Shown piece by piece: positions 43,178 through 53,050 of a stretch of DNA of 64,000 nt. This DNA is from Lacrimispora amygdalina. Lineage in GTDB: Bacteria > Bacillota > Clostridia > Lachnospirales > Lachnospiraceae. Made by a program: the position numbers and the translations under genes. Below the pieces are notes generated by a model that saw only the letters and a program-made list of their open reading frames with translations, searched no databases and was not told the origin of the DNA. Numbering within the stretch: position 1 is the first letter of the stretch; each line of letters begins with the position of its first letter. The DNA lies in assembly GCF_900205965.1 (NCBI RefSeq), contig NZ_OAOF01000002.1, positions 248,001-312,000 of the forward strand. Reading direction: 5' to 3'.

Positions 43178-44089
43178 ATGAAATATGATTATCTATATGA
43201 CCAATGCAGTCTCTGCCCCAGAAACTGTAAAGTTGACCGTCATAAGACTGTTGGATACTGTGGCTGTACCGATTCAGTCAAAGCTGCCCGGGCTGCCCTC
43301 CATCACTGGGAGGAACCCTGCATCAGCGGAAGCCGCGGAAGCGGAACCGTCTTTTTTTCCGGTTGTACCCTGCGCTGCTGTTTTTGCCAGAACCATTCCA
43401 TCAGTCAGGAGAATACAGGCAGAGAGCTTAGCCCCAGTCAGCTGTCCCGCATATTTTTAAGGCTGCAGGATGAAGGAGCACATAACATTAATCTGGTAAC
43501 TGCCACACAGTATGTTCCATCTGTAATCAAGGCCCTGGATATGGCAAAACCAAAGCTTGACATCCCTGTGGTCTATAACTGCGGCGGGTACGAATCCTTA
43601 GAAACGATCAAGGCCCTTTACGGATATGTGGATATCTGGCTTCCTGATCTGAAATACAAAAGCAGTGCGCTTTCAGCACGTTACAGCAGCGCACCAGATT
43701 ATTTTGAACATGCCTCAGAAGCCATAAAACAGATGATTTCTCAAACCGGAGCTCCCAGTTTTGATTCTGACGGAAAATTAATGATAAAAGGTGTCATAAT
43801 CCGTCATATGGTTCTGCCCGGAGCAAAGGAGGATTCCATGGCTCTTCTTGACTGGATGAAAAAGGAGCTGCCTGAAGGAATGTTTTATATCAGTCTGTTA
43901 AGCCAGTATACTCCTTTTTACAAAAGTTCTCTGTATCCGGAGATTAACAGAAGAATTACAACCTATGAATACAATAAGGTCCTGGACAAAGCAATTGAAC
44001 TAGATCTTTTACAGGGATTTATGCAGGAAAAAAGCAGTGCAAGAGAAGAATATACACCTCCCTTTGATTTGGAAGGACTTGATGACTGA
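43178..44089 (+). CDS. Radical SAM protein, pyruvate formate-lyase-activase-like
   Basis: 303 residues from the ATG at 43178 (AGGAG upstream). A cysteine-rich N-terminus CSLCPRNCKVDR...GYCGC precedes the radical SAM motif SGCTLRCCFCQNHSIS. This is the plan of the PflX/AmmeMemoRadiSam-related activase subfamily often found alone in clostridia. The later DIWLPDLKYK and MVLPGAKEDS segments also belong to it. It should cleave S-adenosylmethionine with a [4Fe-4S] cluster; the partner protein is not known, and no glycyl-radical enzyme is adjacent. Confidence 0.85.
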   Translation: MKYDYLYDQCSLCPRNCKVDRHKTVGYCGCTDSVKAARAALHHWEEPCISGSRGSGTVFFSGCTLRCCFCQNHSISQENTGRELSPSQLSRIFLRLQDEGAHNINLVTATQYVPSVIKALDMAKPKLDIPVVYNCGGYESLETIKALYGYVDIWLPDLKYKSSALSARYSSAPDYFEHASEAIKQMISQTGAPSFDSDGKLMIKGVIIRHMVLPGAKEDSMALLDWMKKELPEGMFYISLLSQYTPFYKSSLYPEINRRITTYEYNKVLDKAIELDLLQGFMQEKSSAREEYTPPFDLEGLDD

Positions 44090-44094
44090 TTCAC

Positions 44095-44146
44095 AAATAG
44101 ATAGGGATATCGATTGACTAATGCTCATCGATATCCCTATCTATTT
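44095..44146. terminator. Perfect 20-bp-arm hairpin after the radical SAM gene
   Basis: 44095-44114 and 44127-44146 are perfect 20-base inverted arms (AAATAGATAGGGATATCGAT and its complement) with a 12-base loop. Weak T-tracts lie on both sides. It can end both the radical SAM transcript and the minus-strand RNA proposed at 44147-44450. Confidence 0.75.
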
Positions 44147-44450
44147 ATCTCGTCCATTGGAATTGATACCTCTTTTCCGTCATGTTTCCTTACAAGTAAC
44201 TTATGTACCAACATGATCTATATAAATTTTTTTACGCTCTCCGTTGCTGCAAACCAGCTTCTATAATATATCTTTTATTTATTCATCTGAAGACGAATTA
44301 CTCTATTCGTATCCACTGGTTATTCACATCGGTAGATTGTGGGGGCCTTTGTTTCATTTTTTCAAATGAAACGAGTCTGCTCTTTCTGGTGGACCGTACC
44401 TCCTTTCGTTTATTTTTCCTCTTCTTTGTAACTCTGGTTTCCCTTTGTTA
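44147..44450 (-). ncRNA. Candidate structured non-coding RNA
   Basis: No convincing gene lies in this gap, yet a perfect promoter (44458-44486) would start minus-strand transcription near 44450. The predicted RNA has a GUUUCAUUU/AAAUGAAAC nine-base stem closed by a GAAA tetraloop (44351-44372), a CAC-AUC/GAU-GUG hairpin (44325-44341), a GAG/CUC hairpin, and an enclosing GUCCAC/GUGGAU helix (44389-44394 with 44311-44316). A further 7-base hairpin lies at 44281-44298. The GNRA loop and nested branch layout suggest a folded RNA. No riboswitch class is recognised. A 25-codon frame near its 3' end (from about 44214) lacks a ribosome site. Confidence 0.45.
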
Positions 44451-44457
44451 TGTCATT

Positions 44458-44486
44458 ATTATAGCGTAACGCCCCTTATTTGTCAA
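44458..44486 (-). promoter_or_regulatory. Perfect consensus promoter of the candidate RNA
   Basis: The minus strand has TTGACA (44486-44481), exactly 17 bases, and TATAAT (44463-44458): twelve of twelve bases match consensus. No protein gene follows for over 300 bases, so the transcript is probably an RNA in its own right. Confidence 0.78.
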
Positions 44487-44624
44487 TATATTTTATTTAT
44501 TTTTATAATTAAATTGATAATTGTCGAATTGTATGATTTTATTTAGATTTAATATATATTATTGCATTTGAAAACAGAATATATTTTTAACTCGATTAAA
44601 ACAATAATTGTTATTTTCTGTCGA

Positions 44625-44670
44625 AAAAGAGAAAACGCAGAGCAATAGTAACTCCATCGCTCTGCGTTTT
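44625..44670 (-). terminator. Terminator of the second chemoreceptor gene
   Basis: AAAACGCAGAGC (44632-44643) and GCTCTGCGTTTT (44659-44670) form a perfect 12-base stem. On the minus strand TTTTCTCTTTTTC follows. It begins 5 bases after the chemoreceptor stop. Confidence 0.88.
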
Positions 44671-44674
44671 TCCA

Positions 44675-46831
44675 CTATTCTTTTCTTAAACGGAACCGTT
44701 CCACTAATTCACGCATTAACTGGGCTTGTCTGGATAACTCCTGACTGGATACTGCACTTTCTTCTGCTGTTGCAGAATTATTACGAACAGCCAGTGATAT
44801 CCGGTCAAGCTCCTTGGTTATCTCCTCCACAGCTTTGGCTTCTTTTCCTGCTGCAGCAGAGATCGAATCCACCGCTTCCACCGCCATTGCTGAGTCCTCT
44901 AATACCCTCATCATGGACTGAACCGTTTCATCAAGAAGACTGTTTCCATTCTCAACTGCCGTCATGGAGCTCTGAATGAGATCGGTTGTATTCTTTGCTG
45001 CCTCCGTACTTTTGGCTGCCAGATTCCTCACTTCACCTGCTACCACTGCAAAACCTTTTCCAAACTCTCCTGCTCTTGCTGCTTCAATAGCGGCATTTAA
45101 GGCCAGTATATTGGTCTGGAAAGCAATATCTTCTATCACTTTAATGATTTTTTCAATCTCTCCAGAGGATATACGGATTTCATCCATGGCCTTTGATAAG
45201 TTCTGCATGGACATATCACAATTTACCACTTCCGTTCCGGTCTGTTGAACCTGATAAGAAACTTCTCCTGCTTTTTCAGCCAGTTTCTTAATATTCCCGG
45301 AAACATGGTTGACGGATCCGGACAGCAGCTCTATGGTTTTTTCCTGAGTGTCTGCTCCATCAGCCAAAACCTTAGACCCTTCTGCTACCTGACCGGAGCT
45401 TGCTGCTACCTGTCCCGCCGACTGGTTTACCTCATACATAACCGCGTTTAAATTCAAAGTGATTTTTTTAACAGCTTCTTCCAGCTTAAAGAAATCTCCG
45501 GAAAGTCCCATATCCACATCTAAATCCAAATGGTTTTCTGCAATTTCATGAAGTGCAAGGGAAATCCGGTCAATAATGGTTTTTAAGTTGGAAGACATCC
45601 GTTCAAAAGATTGGGCTGTCTGACCGATCTCATCTCCCGATTTCACACCAGAAAAACCGCTTAAGTTTCCATCTGCAATCTGTTCCGCTGCTTCAGATAA
45701 TTTATGTAAGGGTTTTAACTGCTTTGTTATAACAACAGTAATCATAAACAGAATCATGATCATCGCTGCCGCAGATATGACAGCCATCAGGGTAGCCATG
45801 CGCTCCGCCTCACGGTTCATATCCCTGGCATTGACGGCTGTAACGGAATACCAGATGGCGCCATTTAACTGAATCGGTTCAAAAAAGTAATACACTTCCC
45901 CTTTTTTGTTCCCGTCAATTACATGGAAGGCTTCTCCTGCTGCTGCACCTGCTTTTATCCCGTCTTTACATGACTGGGTGGTTACAAAATCAGAAACGTT
46001 GGTCCCGGCAAGTCCTTTTCCCGTACTTTCCGATATGATGGTTCCGGTTTCATTCAAAATAAAGGTATACATGCTCGGATAAGAAGCGGCTGTTTTCGCC
46101 TGGCTAAACCGGTCCAGTCCCACATCAACGGAAACCACACAGAGCGTCCTGCTATTGACAATTACCGGTACCGCCATGGTAATGATCATCTCACCGTTTG
46201 ACTCATAAGGCTCTGTAATGACTCTTTGTCCCGTCTCAAGAGCCTTTTGATAATAGTCTTTTACGGAATAATCTTCGTAGTTACCGCTGCTGGTCACATT
46301 CCCATCCTTATCGGCATAAATACCATAGCTTCTGGCTGCTGAACTTAACCCATACTGCTCGAACAGAATACTGATTCCCTTAATATCCTCGGAATACATA
46401 ATGGAAGACCGAATGGTGGAAACCATATAATCTTCAATTCTCATACCATTGGTATCCAGTGTTACTTTGTCAGATACGCGGCTTTTATAAAATGGTTCTG
46501 CCGTATTACCCGCCTTGATCCTTAAATCCAGCATCAGCTTTCGGTTGTCAGATGAATTCTCCAGATAATAAGTAATCCGGTTGGAAACCTGCTGTGCTGT
46601 ATCAAAGATCTGTTGAATATCCTTTCCATTTTCTGAAGCAAGCGTTTTTAGTTCTCCGAAAGCTGACTGCTGCATTGCCCGTTTTGTCATTCTGGATGTA
46701 ATACCTATTAAAATACCAAATACCACCACCAGCATGATTCCCGCCATGCATGCAATCCTGGTTGAGAGATGGGTAAACTTCACCCTGTTTTTTACCCGTA
46801 TTTTTTTCTTCTTACCTAACCGTTTCCACAT
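44675..46831 (-). CDS. Methyl-accepting chemotaxis protein with dCache sensor
   Basis: 718 residues: helix at about 28-50, a large outer dCache domain ([53 protein letters not shown]), helix at about 345-368, HAMP, and a signalling domain with [24 protein letters not shown] and [14 protein letters not shown]. It is related to the receptor at 39756 in its cytoplasmic part but the sensor differs. It is transcribed alone. Confidence 0.92.
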   Translation of the reverse strand: MWKRLGKKKKIRVKNRVKFTHLSTRIACMAGIMLVVVFGILIGITSRMTKRAMQQSAFGELKTLASENGKDIQQIFDTAQQVSNRITYYLENSSDNRKLMLDLRIKAGNTAEPFYKSRVSDKVTLDTNGMRIEDYMVSTIRSSIMYSEDIKGISILFEQYGLSSAARSYGIYADKDGNVTSSGNYEDYSVKDYYQKALETGQRVITEPYESNGEMIITMAVPVIVNSRTLCVVSVDVGLDRFSQAKTAASYPSMYTFILNETGTIISESTGKGLAGTNVSDFVTTQSCKDGIKAGAAAGEAFHVIDGNKKGEVYYFFEPIQLNGAIWYSVTAVNARDMNREAERMATLMAVISAAAMIMILFMITVVITKQLKPLHKLSEAAEQIADGNLSGFSGVKSGDEIGQTAQSFERMSSNLKTIIDRISLALHEIAENHLDLDVDMGLSGDFFKLEEAVKKITLNLNAVMYEVNQSAGQVAASSGQVAEGSKVLADGADTQEKTIELLSGSVNHVSGNIKKLAEKAGEVSYQVQQTGTEVVNCDMSMQNLSKAMDEIRISSGEIEKIIKVIEDIAFQTNILALNAAIEAARAGEFGKGFAVVAGEVRNLAAKSTEAAKNTTDLIQSSMTAVENGNSLLDETVQSMMRVLEDSAMAVEAVDSISAAAGKEAKAVEEITKELDRISLAVRNNSATAEESAVSSQELSRQAQLMRELVERFRLRKE

Positions 46832-46874
46832 CTTACGTAGTCCCCCTTCCGCAGCATGTCTTTATCTCAACCAG

Positions 46875-46903
46875 ATTATACCACATTTACACAATAATTG
46901 TAA
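46875..46903 (-). promoter_or_regulatory. Promoter of the second chemoreceptor gene
   Basis: TTACAA, 17 bases, TATAAT on the minus strand, about 45 bases before the ATG at 46831. Confidence 0.6.
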
Positions 46904-46967
46904 TGTTTTTTTGATATTTTTCATAACAATTAACCAATTGTGTTATTCGCTTTGGTTCTGACTGGGG

Positions 46968-49124
46968 TTATAACTTTTGAAATACGGTTTCATAAGGGGC
47001 AAGCGAAACCATGATACACTCCGAATCGGTCTCTACAGAAACTGTCTGGGGGCTTTTGCTGTTATTGATAATTACCAGTGTCCGGCTGTCCGGATACCAT
47101 GCACTTTCCGTTTCCGGATTATCCGTTAAATATTTCTGTTTCAGGTTCATCTTCCTGCCATAGAGCATGAGATTGAGCAGCAATCTTGTATTAGAATTTG
47201 AAAACTGGAAGCTGCTTAAATAAATTCCTGCTCCATTTCCATAAGCATGATATGTGATGGTCGGCTCCGTTTCTTCTTCCCCCAGGACAATGGTTTCCTG
47301 ATCCGTTAAGTACAATCCTTTTTTGCTTTTGACCTGTGCATGATCCGGTATCAGTCCAGGAACACGTTCCACCTCATATTCCATTCGTCCATGGCACACC
47401 CTCGCGCCGGTATCCTGATCCAGTCCCAATACGTTCGCCATCCGGAAAAAGGTATGGTGACCGTCACAGGCAGAAGGCTCATTGACTCCTATAAAAACAC
47501 CTCCTGCGTGAACAAAACGGAGTATTTCCTCTAAGATACCATCTTCTTCCCAGGCGGATCCTCCGCTCCATGCTGTGCCGGACGCTCCTGCATTAATAAG
47601 AACATCCACATTATTAAGAGCACCATTTTTTACATCTTCAAAACTGATGAATTCCACCTGCACCGGAAGCCCGGATAAAGCCTCATTTATATGAATCAGA
47701 TCGTGCATATATGTTTCATGAAAATGTCCGGATAACGTCCATGACCTTAATTTGCCCCACGCATGAACAACCGCAGCTTTTATGGTCAGAGTGTAAACCG
47801 CTCCTTTTTCATGCAATTCTTTCAACAAACGGAATTCATCAGCAATTTTTTCAATACAGCTGCAAAAATCCGGATATTCAGCTACCAGATGGAGATAACC
47901 GCCAAGACCAATCCGGTCAATCTTCTGGCGGAGAATTGCACGCCGGACTCTGTTCCAGTATTCCAGCGCATCCTTTGTGGGATTTCCTCCCGGTGCAAAT
48001 GTGGGAGTTCCTTTCAGCCCCACCGGAAACAGATAAGGGTGAAGTCTTAATTCATGGGTTTCTGCCGGTACACCTGCACAAAGCCGGGCCTCATAGCCGG
48101 AAAATACGCATTTGATAATTCCATCAAAGCCAAACTCCTTAAAGCTGCTTTGATACGGCTCAAGACCAATCCAGCTGTCATCGTAAAATACACTGGCCTT
48201 TTTTCCATAGCTGTGAACCAGCTCCACCAGCTTTTTTCCATAATCCACCACAAAACGGTTTATAAACGCCATATAATCAAGCTGGCGTCTGCCGGGCGGC
48301 ATGTGGGTTACATGAAACTTCCCCTGATTAATAAAATCCTCAGAAACGAGGCAGTAGCCATATTCCTCTTCAAACTCTTTAAGCGCTGCCGGGCTTACAG
48401 TAAAATCATAAGCTCCCCAGTCACTGTACAGATACCGTCTTCGTTCTCTGCTTCCCCATATCCATGTAAAATTATAAAAAAGAGAAGTAAAACGAACCAC
48501 AGTTGTAAAAGGATGCTCTTCGCACCACGTCTTAAGCCAGCTGTATAAATAGTCCCTCGTTTCCTGATGCCTGGGATCCAGAGGCATCAGGTGCTCCTTT
48601 TCCCAGTGATTGGTTACATGATTGTACATGGAGATCTCTTCCCATATCCGGTATGCCAGAAAATTTACCGTATACTCATGAAAGGGTCTGGTCTCACTGA
48701 TTATTACTGACTGGGTTTTGGCATCATAGTTCCAGGAAGTACGGGATATCTCCTGATTCGCCGTGCGGTCATAAACCTGCCAGTATTTTATGGATTCGGG
48801 GCTTTCATTGACCCGAAACTGGTCTTTATAAAAATCTGCCAGCAAAGGCACCGTTAAGCCTCCCTCTGTCCCTGATACAGGCTCTGTAACAAGGAAGGTC
48901 TGCTGAAGCTGCTCCGGATGGGCGTTTGCCCATTCATTGTGGTCTCTGATCAGGCAGATGGTGGAATAAATTCCGTATCCCGCGTTTGTCAGCTCATCAG
49001 ACAGTACCGTTCCGTCACTGTCACGTATCATATCTGCTCCCCAACGTTTTGCAAGCCGAAGAGTGAGTTCCTCATAGCCGGATTCTCCCGGAAGAGTAAA
49101 GCTTCCTTTTTCTGTCTCTCTCAT
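46968..49124 (-). CDS. GH112 beta-galactoside phosphorylase, probably galactosyl-rhamnose phosphorylase
   Basis: 718 residues with the GH112 plan: an N-terminal TIM barrel (SLFYNFTWIWGS, SDWGAYDFTVSPAALKEFEE, ASVFYDDSWIGLEPY), a Rossmann-like middle domain (VDVLINAGASGTAWSGGSAW, VGVNEPSACDG-like stretch) and a C-terminal beta domain. The family splits beta-galactosides with phosphate, giving galactose 1-phosphate plus GlcNAc, GalNAc or L-rhamnose. The gene overlaps a rhamnogalacturonan acetylesterase-type gene and follows an LplBC-type importer. I therefore prefer the D-galactosyl-1,4-L-rhamnose activity described in Clostridium phytofermentans over lacto-N-biose phosphorylase. Confidence 0.85.
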   Translation of the reverse strand: MRETEKGSFTLPGESGYEELTLRLAKRWGADMIRDSDGTVLSDELTNAGYGIYSTICLIRDHNEWANAHPEQLQQTFLVTEPVSGTEGGLTVPLLADFYKDQFRVNESPESIKYWQVYDRTANQEISRTSWNYDAKTQSVIISETRPFHEYTVNFLAYRIWEEISMYNHVTNHWEKEHLMPLDPRHQETRDYLYSWLKTWCEEHPFTTVVRFTSLFYNFTWIWGSRERRRYLYSDWGAYDFTVSPAALKEFEEEYGYCLVSEDFINQGKFHVTHMPPGRRQLDYMAFINRFVVDYGKKLVELVHSYGKKASVFYDDSWIGLEPYQSSFKEFGFDGIIKCVFSGYEARLCAGVPAETHELRLHPYLFPVGLKGTPTFAPGGNPTKDALEYWNRVRRAILRQKIDRIGLGGYLHLVAEYPDFCSCIEKIADEFRLLKELHEKGAVYTLTIKAAVVHAWGKLRSWTLSGHFHETYMHDLIHINEALSGLPVQVEFISFEDVKNGALNNVDVLINAGASGTAWSGGSAWEEDGILEEILRFVHAGGVFIGVNEPSACDGHHTFFRMANVLGLDQDTGARVCHGRMEYEVERVPGLIPDHAQVKSKKGLYLTDQETIVLGEEETEPTITYHAYGNGAGIYLSSFQFSNSNTRLLLNLMLYGRKMNLKQKYLTDNPETESAWYPDSRTLVIINNSKSPQTVSVETDSECIMVSLAPYETVFQKL

Positions 49125-50356
49125 AAATGTTCTCCTTTAACTATTGATAACCGGTCATTTTCTTTTGGAGGCTCCCATACAGGCGCCTCCTTCCCTTCCG
49201 GTGGTATCACACCGGCATGGGCCAGCCCTTTCCATATAAAGTAAGCCATCTTCCATGCACCATAATCATTGGTATGTGTATAATCGGTTGGATAAAACCA
49301 GCGCCCGGAGTCCTTAAGGCCATGCTCTTTTATAAACTCCATACTGGATTCATGCAGATCCAGAACAACAACCCCCATGCTCTGTGAAATTTTTATAACC
49401 TCCCACGCATATTCTTTTAAAAGATCATTATATATTTTACCATTCTCCAGCCAGCTGTTTCTGGCCAGCGGTGTCACCAATACGGGAACGGCTCCTTTTT
49501 CCCGTATTTCTAAAATATACCGAATCAGGTTGTTCCGGTATCCCCCCTCTGCTTTTAAGTCATCAACTTTCTGGTCATTATGGCCGAACTGAAACAAACA
49601 GACATCGCCTTCACTGATTTGTTCCATGAGAATTTCGTAATGCCCCTCTGACCGGAAGCTTTCTGTGGTCAGACCGGAATGGGCATGATTGGAAACTGCA
49701 TAATTACCGTTTAAAAAGACGGGAAGCATCTGACCCCAGCCTCCGTAACTCTCTACTGGATTATATGGATACTGGGCATTTTGATCTGTCACGGTAGAAT
49801 CCCCGGCAAGATACAAGGTTTTTCCTTTCCATTTTTCAATATCCAGTGTTTTTAAACGGACTGAGCGGCTGATTACTGTTACTTTAACAGCCTCATCAGG
49901 GAAACGCCGGGTCTCTCCTCTTGGTATAAAATCGCTGATGAAAACAGGAAAAGATCCACTCCATTCTTCCTGTGCCTTTAAACTCCCCCGCCAGACCAGC
50001 TGTCTTCTTCCAACAAATAAAAGGACCTCTTTCTCTTCTTCCTTTGCAAAAAGGGTAATGGTCATAAGGTAATTTCCCTGGTCCCCTATATCCGCCTGAA
50101 AAGATAAGGGAATTAACATGGACTTAGTATCCACATAACAGCCATACTCATCTTGCCTTACTGTTATTTCCTGTTGAAAACCCGGGCTGGGAATGAATCC
50201 GGTATTCAGTTCCGGCAGACTGCATGAATGGGACGACTTAAGAGACTTTTCCGTAAAAAAGCCAAAACCTCCGCCGGATTTATAATACCGGGATGGTTTA
50301 ACATTGATTTCCTTTCCCTTCACAGTCTCTGTCTGATAAAAAACATATTGTGTCAT
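49121..50356 (-). CDS. SGNH-family rhamnogalacturonan acetylesterase-like enzyme
   Basis: 411 residues. The N-terminal 140 or so form a beta-rich accessory domain. The catalytic domain has block I LYLAGDSTVTDQN (Ser nucleophile), block II YGGWGQMLP, block III FQFGHNDQKVD and the C-terminal DYTHTNDYG with the catalytic Asp-His. This is the rhamnogalacturonan acetylesterase (RhgT/YesT) subfamily, which removes acetyl groups from galacturonate in pectin. It lacks a signal peptide, so it acts on imported oligosaccharides. ATGA overlap with the GH112 gene. Confidence 0.86.
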   Translation of the reverse strand: MTQYVFYQTETVKGKEINVKPSRYYKSGGGFGFFTEKSLKSSHSCSLPELNTGFIPSPGFQQEITVRQDEYGCYVDTKSMLIPLSFQADIGDQGNYLMTITLFAKEEEKEVLLFVGRRQLVWRGSLKAQEEWSGSFPVFISDFIPRGETRRFPDEAVKVTVISRSVRLKTLDIEKWKGKTLYLAGDSTVTDQNAQYPYNPVESYGGWGQMLPVFLNGNYAVSNHAHSGLTTESFRSEGHYEILMEQISEGDVCLFQFGHNDQKVDDLKAEGGYRNNLIRYILEIREKGAVPVLVTPLARNSWLENGKIYNDLLKEYAWEVIKISQSMGVVVLDLHESSMEFIKEHGLKDSGRWFYPTDYTHTNDYGAWKMAYFIWKGLAHAGVIPPEGKEAPVWEPPKENDRLSIVKGEHL

Positions 50357-50415
50357 GAGAAGCTCCCCCTGATTTTAGAAAGGGCTGATGCCAGATCTGC
50401 AACAGCCCCATGTTC

Positions 50416-52089
50416 TTATTGAGCAATAAAATCTCCGGAATCGATCAGCTTCTGTTTTTCATCCAGAATTTCCTGATATCCGTTGTCTGAATATTCTTTG
50501 CAATACGCTTCATACTTTGCATCCAGTTCCTCCGGTTTGCAAGTAATCATATCCACATAAAATTCCTGCCACATGGCAGTTAAATCTGCCGCATATTCAC
50601 CTGTTGATGTAACACTCTTGGTGAAAATTGGACTGATCAGTCCATACTGTTCCACTTCCTTGGCATAATCATAGGATTGTTTCACCAGATCTTCATATCC
50701 AGCGGGAGCTAACATCCTGGTATTGGCTTTCAGATTTTTCGCATCATCGCCATAATCAGTCATTTCAGTAACCAGACACCAGTAATCCTTGTTATTATTG
50801 TTAGACAGCTTGGATTCTCCTTTGAAATCCTTGACAGGTACTGCAATTTTGTCGGTATCCAATGTATAATTGGCACCTTCCACACCGTTTTGTAAATAGA
50901 AGAGATTCTCAGGCTGGGACATCCAGTTTAAAAACATCCAGACTGCTGCTCTTTGCTCTTCATCTGTTTTAGAGTTGATTCCCATTATCATTCCGTATGG
51001 AGGATATTTATAATAATACGGGTGGCTGTCTTTGGGTGACAGGGCTGCAGGACTTAAAACGGAAACTTCAGCCCCTGGATTGTTTGCCTTTAAACTGTTT
51101 ATCACATCTGTGTTTGCAGAAATATAGAAGGAATAGGTACCTACATTTCCAGCAACAAAGTCAGCTTTCCATGCGGCATCATCCGCATTTAAGTAGAACT
51201 CGGGATCAAGAATTCCATCATTAAATTCCTGATTCATGGTTTTTAAGTATGCTTTCGTCGCACTCCAGGTAAGAGGTGCAACATTCAGATCCAAATAAAG
51301 ATTCAATTCATTTTTGTCCGGTGAAGTGCTGATAAATGGATACTCATAGGTATAACTCTTATTCACGATCTGGGCTCCCAGCTTGCCAAGCCCGGCTTCC
51401 TTCCACGCTTTGGCTGCCTCTTGTAATTCCTCTCTGGTGGCAGGTTTCTGTTTTCCTACTTTATCCAGCCAGTCCTGTCGGATGAGTGTCACCCAGTTAT
51501 AATAAATTGGATTGCGCTGTGCGAAGAAGAATGTATTTTTCCCATCCAGCTTTCCGTATTGATTGATTATTTTTTCTGCATTCTTATAATAGTCAGGTGC
51601 ATAGTACTTTATTTCATCAAGGTCCAGTTCCTGCATAGCACCCTCAGAATTGTAGTTCACCGCCTGGGGCATGTCGTAATGGAAAATGATATCAGGCGCA
51701 TTGCCTGCAGCAATCATCTGCATGTAATCAGCAATCTCATTCTGCCTGTTAATTGCCACATACTGGACCGTCACATTGTATTTATCTCCAAATTCTTTTT
51801 GGATCCAGCGGGTGTAATAATTATTCACCGGGTCCCAGCCTTCAAAGCCCCTGTCATAAACTGGAATCTTGATAGTTACGTTTTCCGGAAAGCCCTTGGA
51901 GTAATCCGTGTAACTTTCCCCCTCCGCTTTTGTTCCGGTTTCTGCTGCCTGACTGGTTTCTTTCTTGTTACTTTCTCCAGCAGGAGCCGATGCCTCCTTC
52001 TTTGCGCTGCATCCGGACGCCAGCCCTGCTGCCATTGCAAAAGCAGTCCCCCAGGCAGCAGCCCTTTTCCAACTCACCCTTTTCCTCAT
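50416..52089 (-). CDS. LplA-type extracellular sugar-binding lipoprotein
   Basis: 557 residues with a lipoprotein signal (RAAAWGTAFAMAAGLASGC, Cys about 27), a Ser/Glu-rich linker, then a large family-1-type solute-binding fold typical of the oligosaccharide ABC systems with LplB/LplC permeases (YMQMIAAGNAPDIIFHYD, VWMFLNWMSQPENLFYLQNG). No ATPase gene is present, as usual for these systems, which share a multipurpose ATPase. AAGGAGG precedes the start. The likely ligand is a rhamnogalacturonan-derived oligosaccharide, from the neighbours. Confidence 0.9.
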   Translation of the reverse strand: MRKRVSWKRAAAWGTAFAMAAGLASGCSAKKEASAPAGESNKKETSQAAETGTKAEGESYTDYSKGFPENVTIKIPVYDRGFEGWDPVNNYYTRWIQKEFGDKYNVTVQYVAINRQNEIADYMQMIAAGNAPDIIFHYDMPQAVNYNSEGAMQELDLDEIKYYAPDYYKNAEKIINQYGKLDGKNTFFFAQRNPIYYNWVTLIRQDWLDKVGKQKPATREELQEAAKAWKEAGLGKLGAQIVNKSYTYEYPFISTSPDKNELNLYLDLNVAPLTWSATKAYLKTMNQEFNDGILDPEFYLNADDAAWKADFVAGNVGTYSFYISANTDVINSLKANNPGAEVSVLSPAALSPKDSHPYYYKYPPYGMIMGINSKTDEEQRAAVWMFLNWMSQPENLFYLQNGVEGANYTLDTDKIAVPVKDFKGESKLSNNNNKDYWCLVTEMTDYGDDAKNLKANTRMLAPAGYEDLVKQSYDYAKEVEQYGLISPIFTKSVTSTGEYAADLTAMWQEFYVDMITCKPEELDAKYEAYCKEYSDNGYQEILDEKQKLIDSGDFIAQ

Positions 52090-52122
52090 GAATATCCTCC
52101 TTCTCTTATCATTCTAATATCA

Positions 52123-53037
52123 TCAGCCTTTCACTGCACCTATCATGGTTCCCTGTACAAAGTATCTTTGAATGAAGGGATAGACGCAGATAATGGGCAA
52201 TGTTGCAAAAATAATACAGGAAGCCTTTAAGACCTCCGGATTCGTAATCTGTCCGGCTGCAATTCCCCCTTCTGCCTTAAAGGATTCGCTGGCAGCAACT
52301 ACCAGATAATAAAGTTTCAGCTGAAGCGGCCGTAAATCCGCCCGCTGCTTGATATAAAACAGCGCATCGGAGTAGGCATTCCATCGTCCGACAGCATAAA
52401 ACAATGAAATTGTTGCTATGATGGGTTTGGAAAGCGGTACCACGATATAACTTAATATCTTAAAATGACTGGCACCGTCTATTAAAGCGGACTCAATGAG
52501 GCTGTCTGGTATGGAAGCCTTAAAATTATTTTTCATAATCAGGAAATTATAGGCTGCAAAAGACAACGGAAGGATCATACACCACCAGGTATCCAGCATA
52601 TGAAGATTGTTCATCAGTAAATAATCCGGTATGGTCCCTGCTGTAAAATACATGGTAAACATGATTAAAAAAGTCATTATCTTTCTCCCCCTAAGCTGGA
52701 CCCGGCTTAAAGCATAGGCAGCACTTATGGTGAGAAATGTCCCGATTGCTGTAAACGAAACAGTTACAATTATGGAAACATATAAAGATCTTACAATGGA
52801 TGAATCCTGTAAAACTTTCCTGTACGCATTAAAGTTAATATCTATTGGCACCAGAAAGACCTTATTTGCAATTACATATGCTTCCCTGCTGATGGACTTG
52901 GCAAATATATGAATAAAGGGAAGCAGACATGTCATGGATATCACAAAGATCAGGATATGAAAAAATACATCAACAACAAAATCCTTTTTTCTCGTCCTGC
53001 TCCATGACCATGGCTTTTTATACTGATTTCGGCTCAT
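52123..53037 (-). CDS. LplC-type sugar ABC permease
   Basis: 304 residues from the ATG at 53037, after AAGGAGG. About six helices, EAA loop ESALIDGASHFKILSYIVVPL and the typical end RYFVQGTMIGAVKG. It pairs with the LplB-type permease encoded just upstream. Confidence 0.9.
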   Translation of the reverse strand: MSRNQYKKPWSWSRTRKKDFVVDVFFHILIFVISMTCLLPFIHIFAKSISREAYVIANKVFLVPIDINFNAYRKVLQDSSIVRSLYVSIIVTVSFTAIGTFLTISAAYALSRVQLRGRKIMTFLIMFTMYFTAGTIPDYLLMNNLHMLDTWWCMILPLSFAAYNFLIMKNNFKASIPDSLIESALIDGASHFKILSYIVVPLSKPIIATISLFYAVGRWNAYSDALFYIKQRADLRPLQLKLYYLVVAASESFKAEGGIAAGQITNPEVLKASCIIFATLPIICVYPFIQRYFVQGTMIGAVKG

Positions 53038-53050
53038 TTCCTTTCCCTCC

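Noticed and set aside
44203..44469. Plus-strand frame of 88 codons in the gap after the radical SAM gene
   Set aside because: No ribosome site, hydrophobic low-complexity product, and it lies antisense to the candidate RNA with its perfect promoter. Treated as chance.
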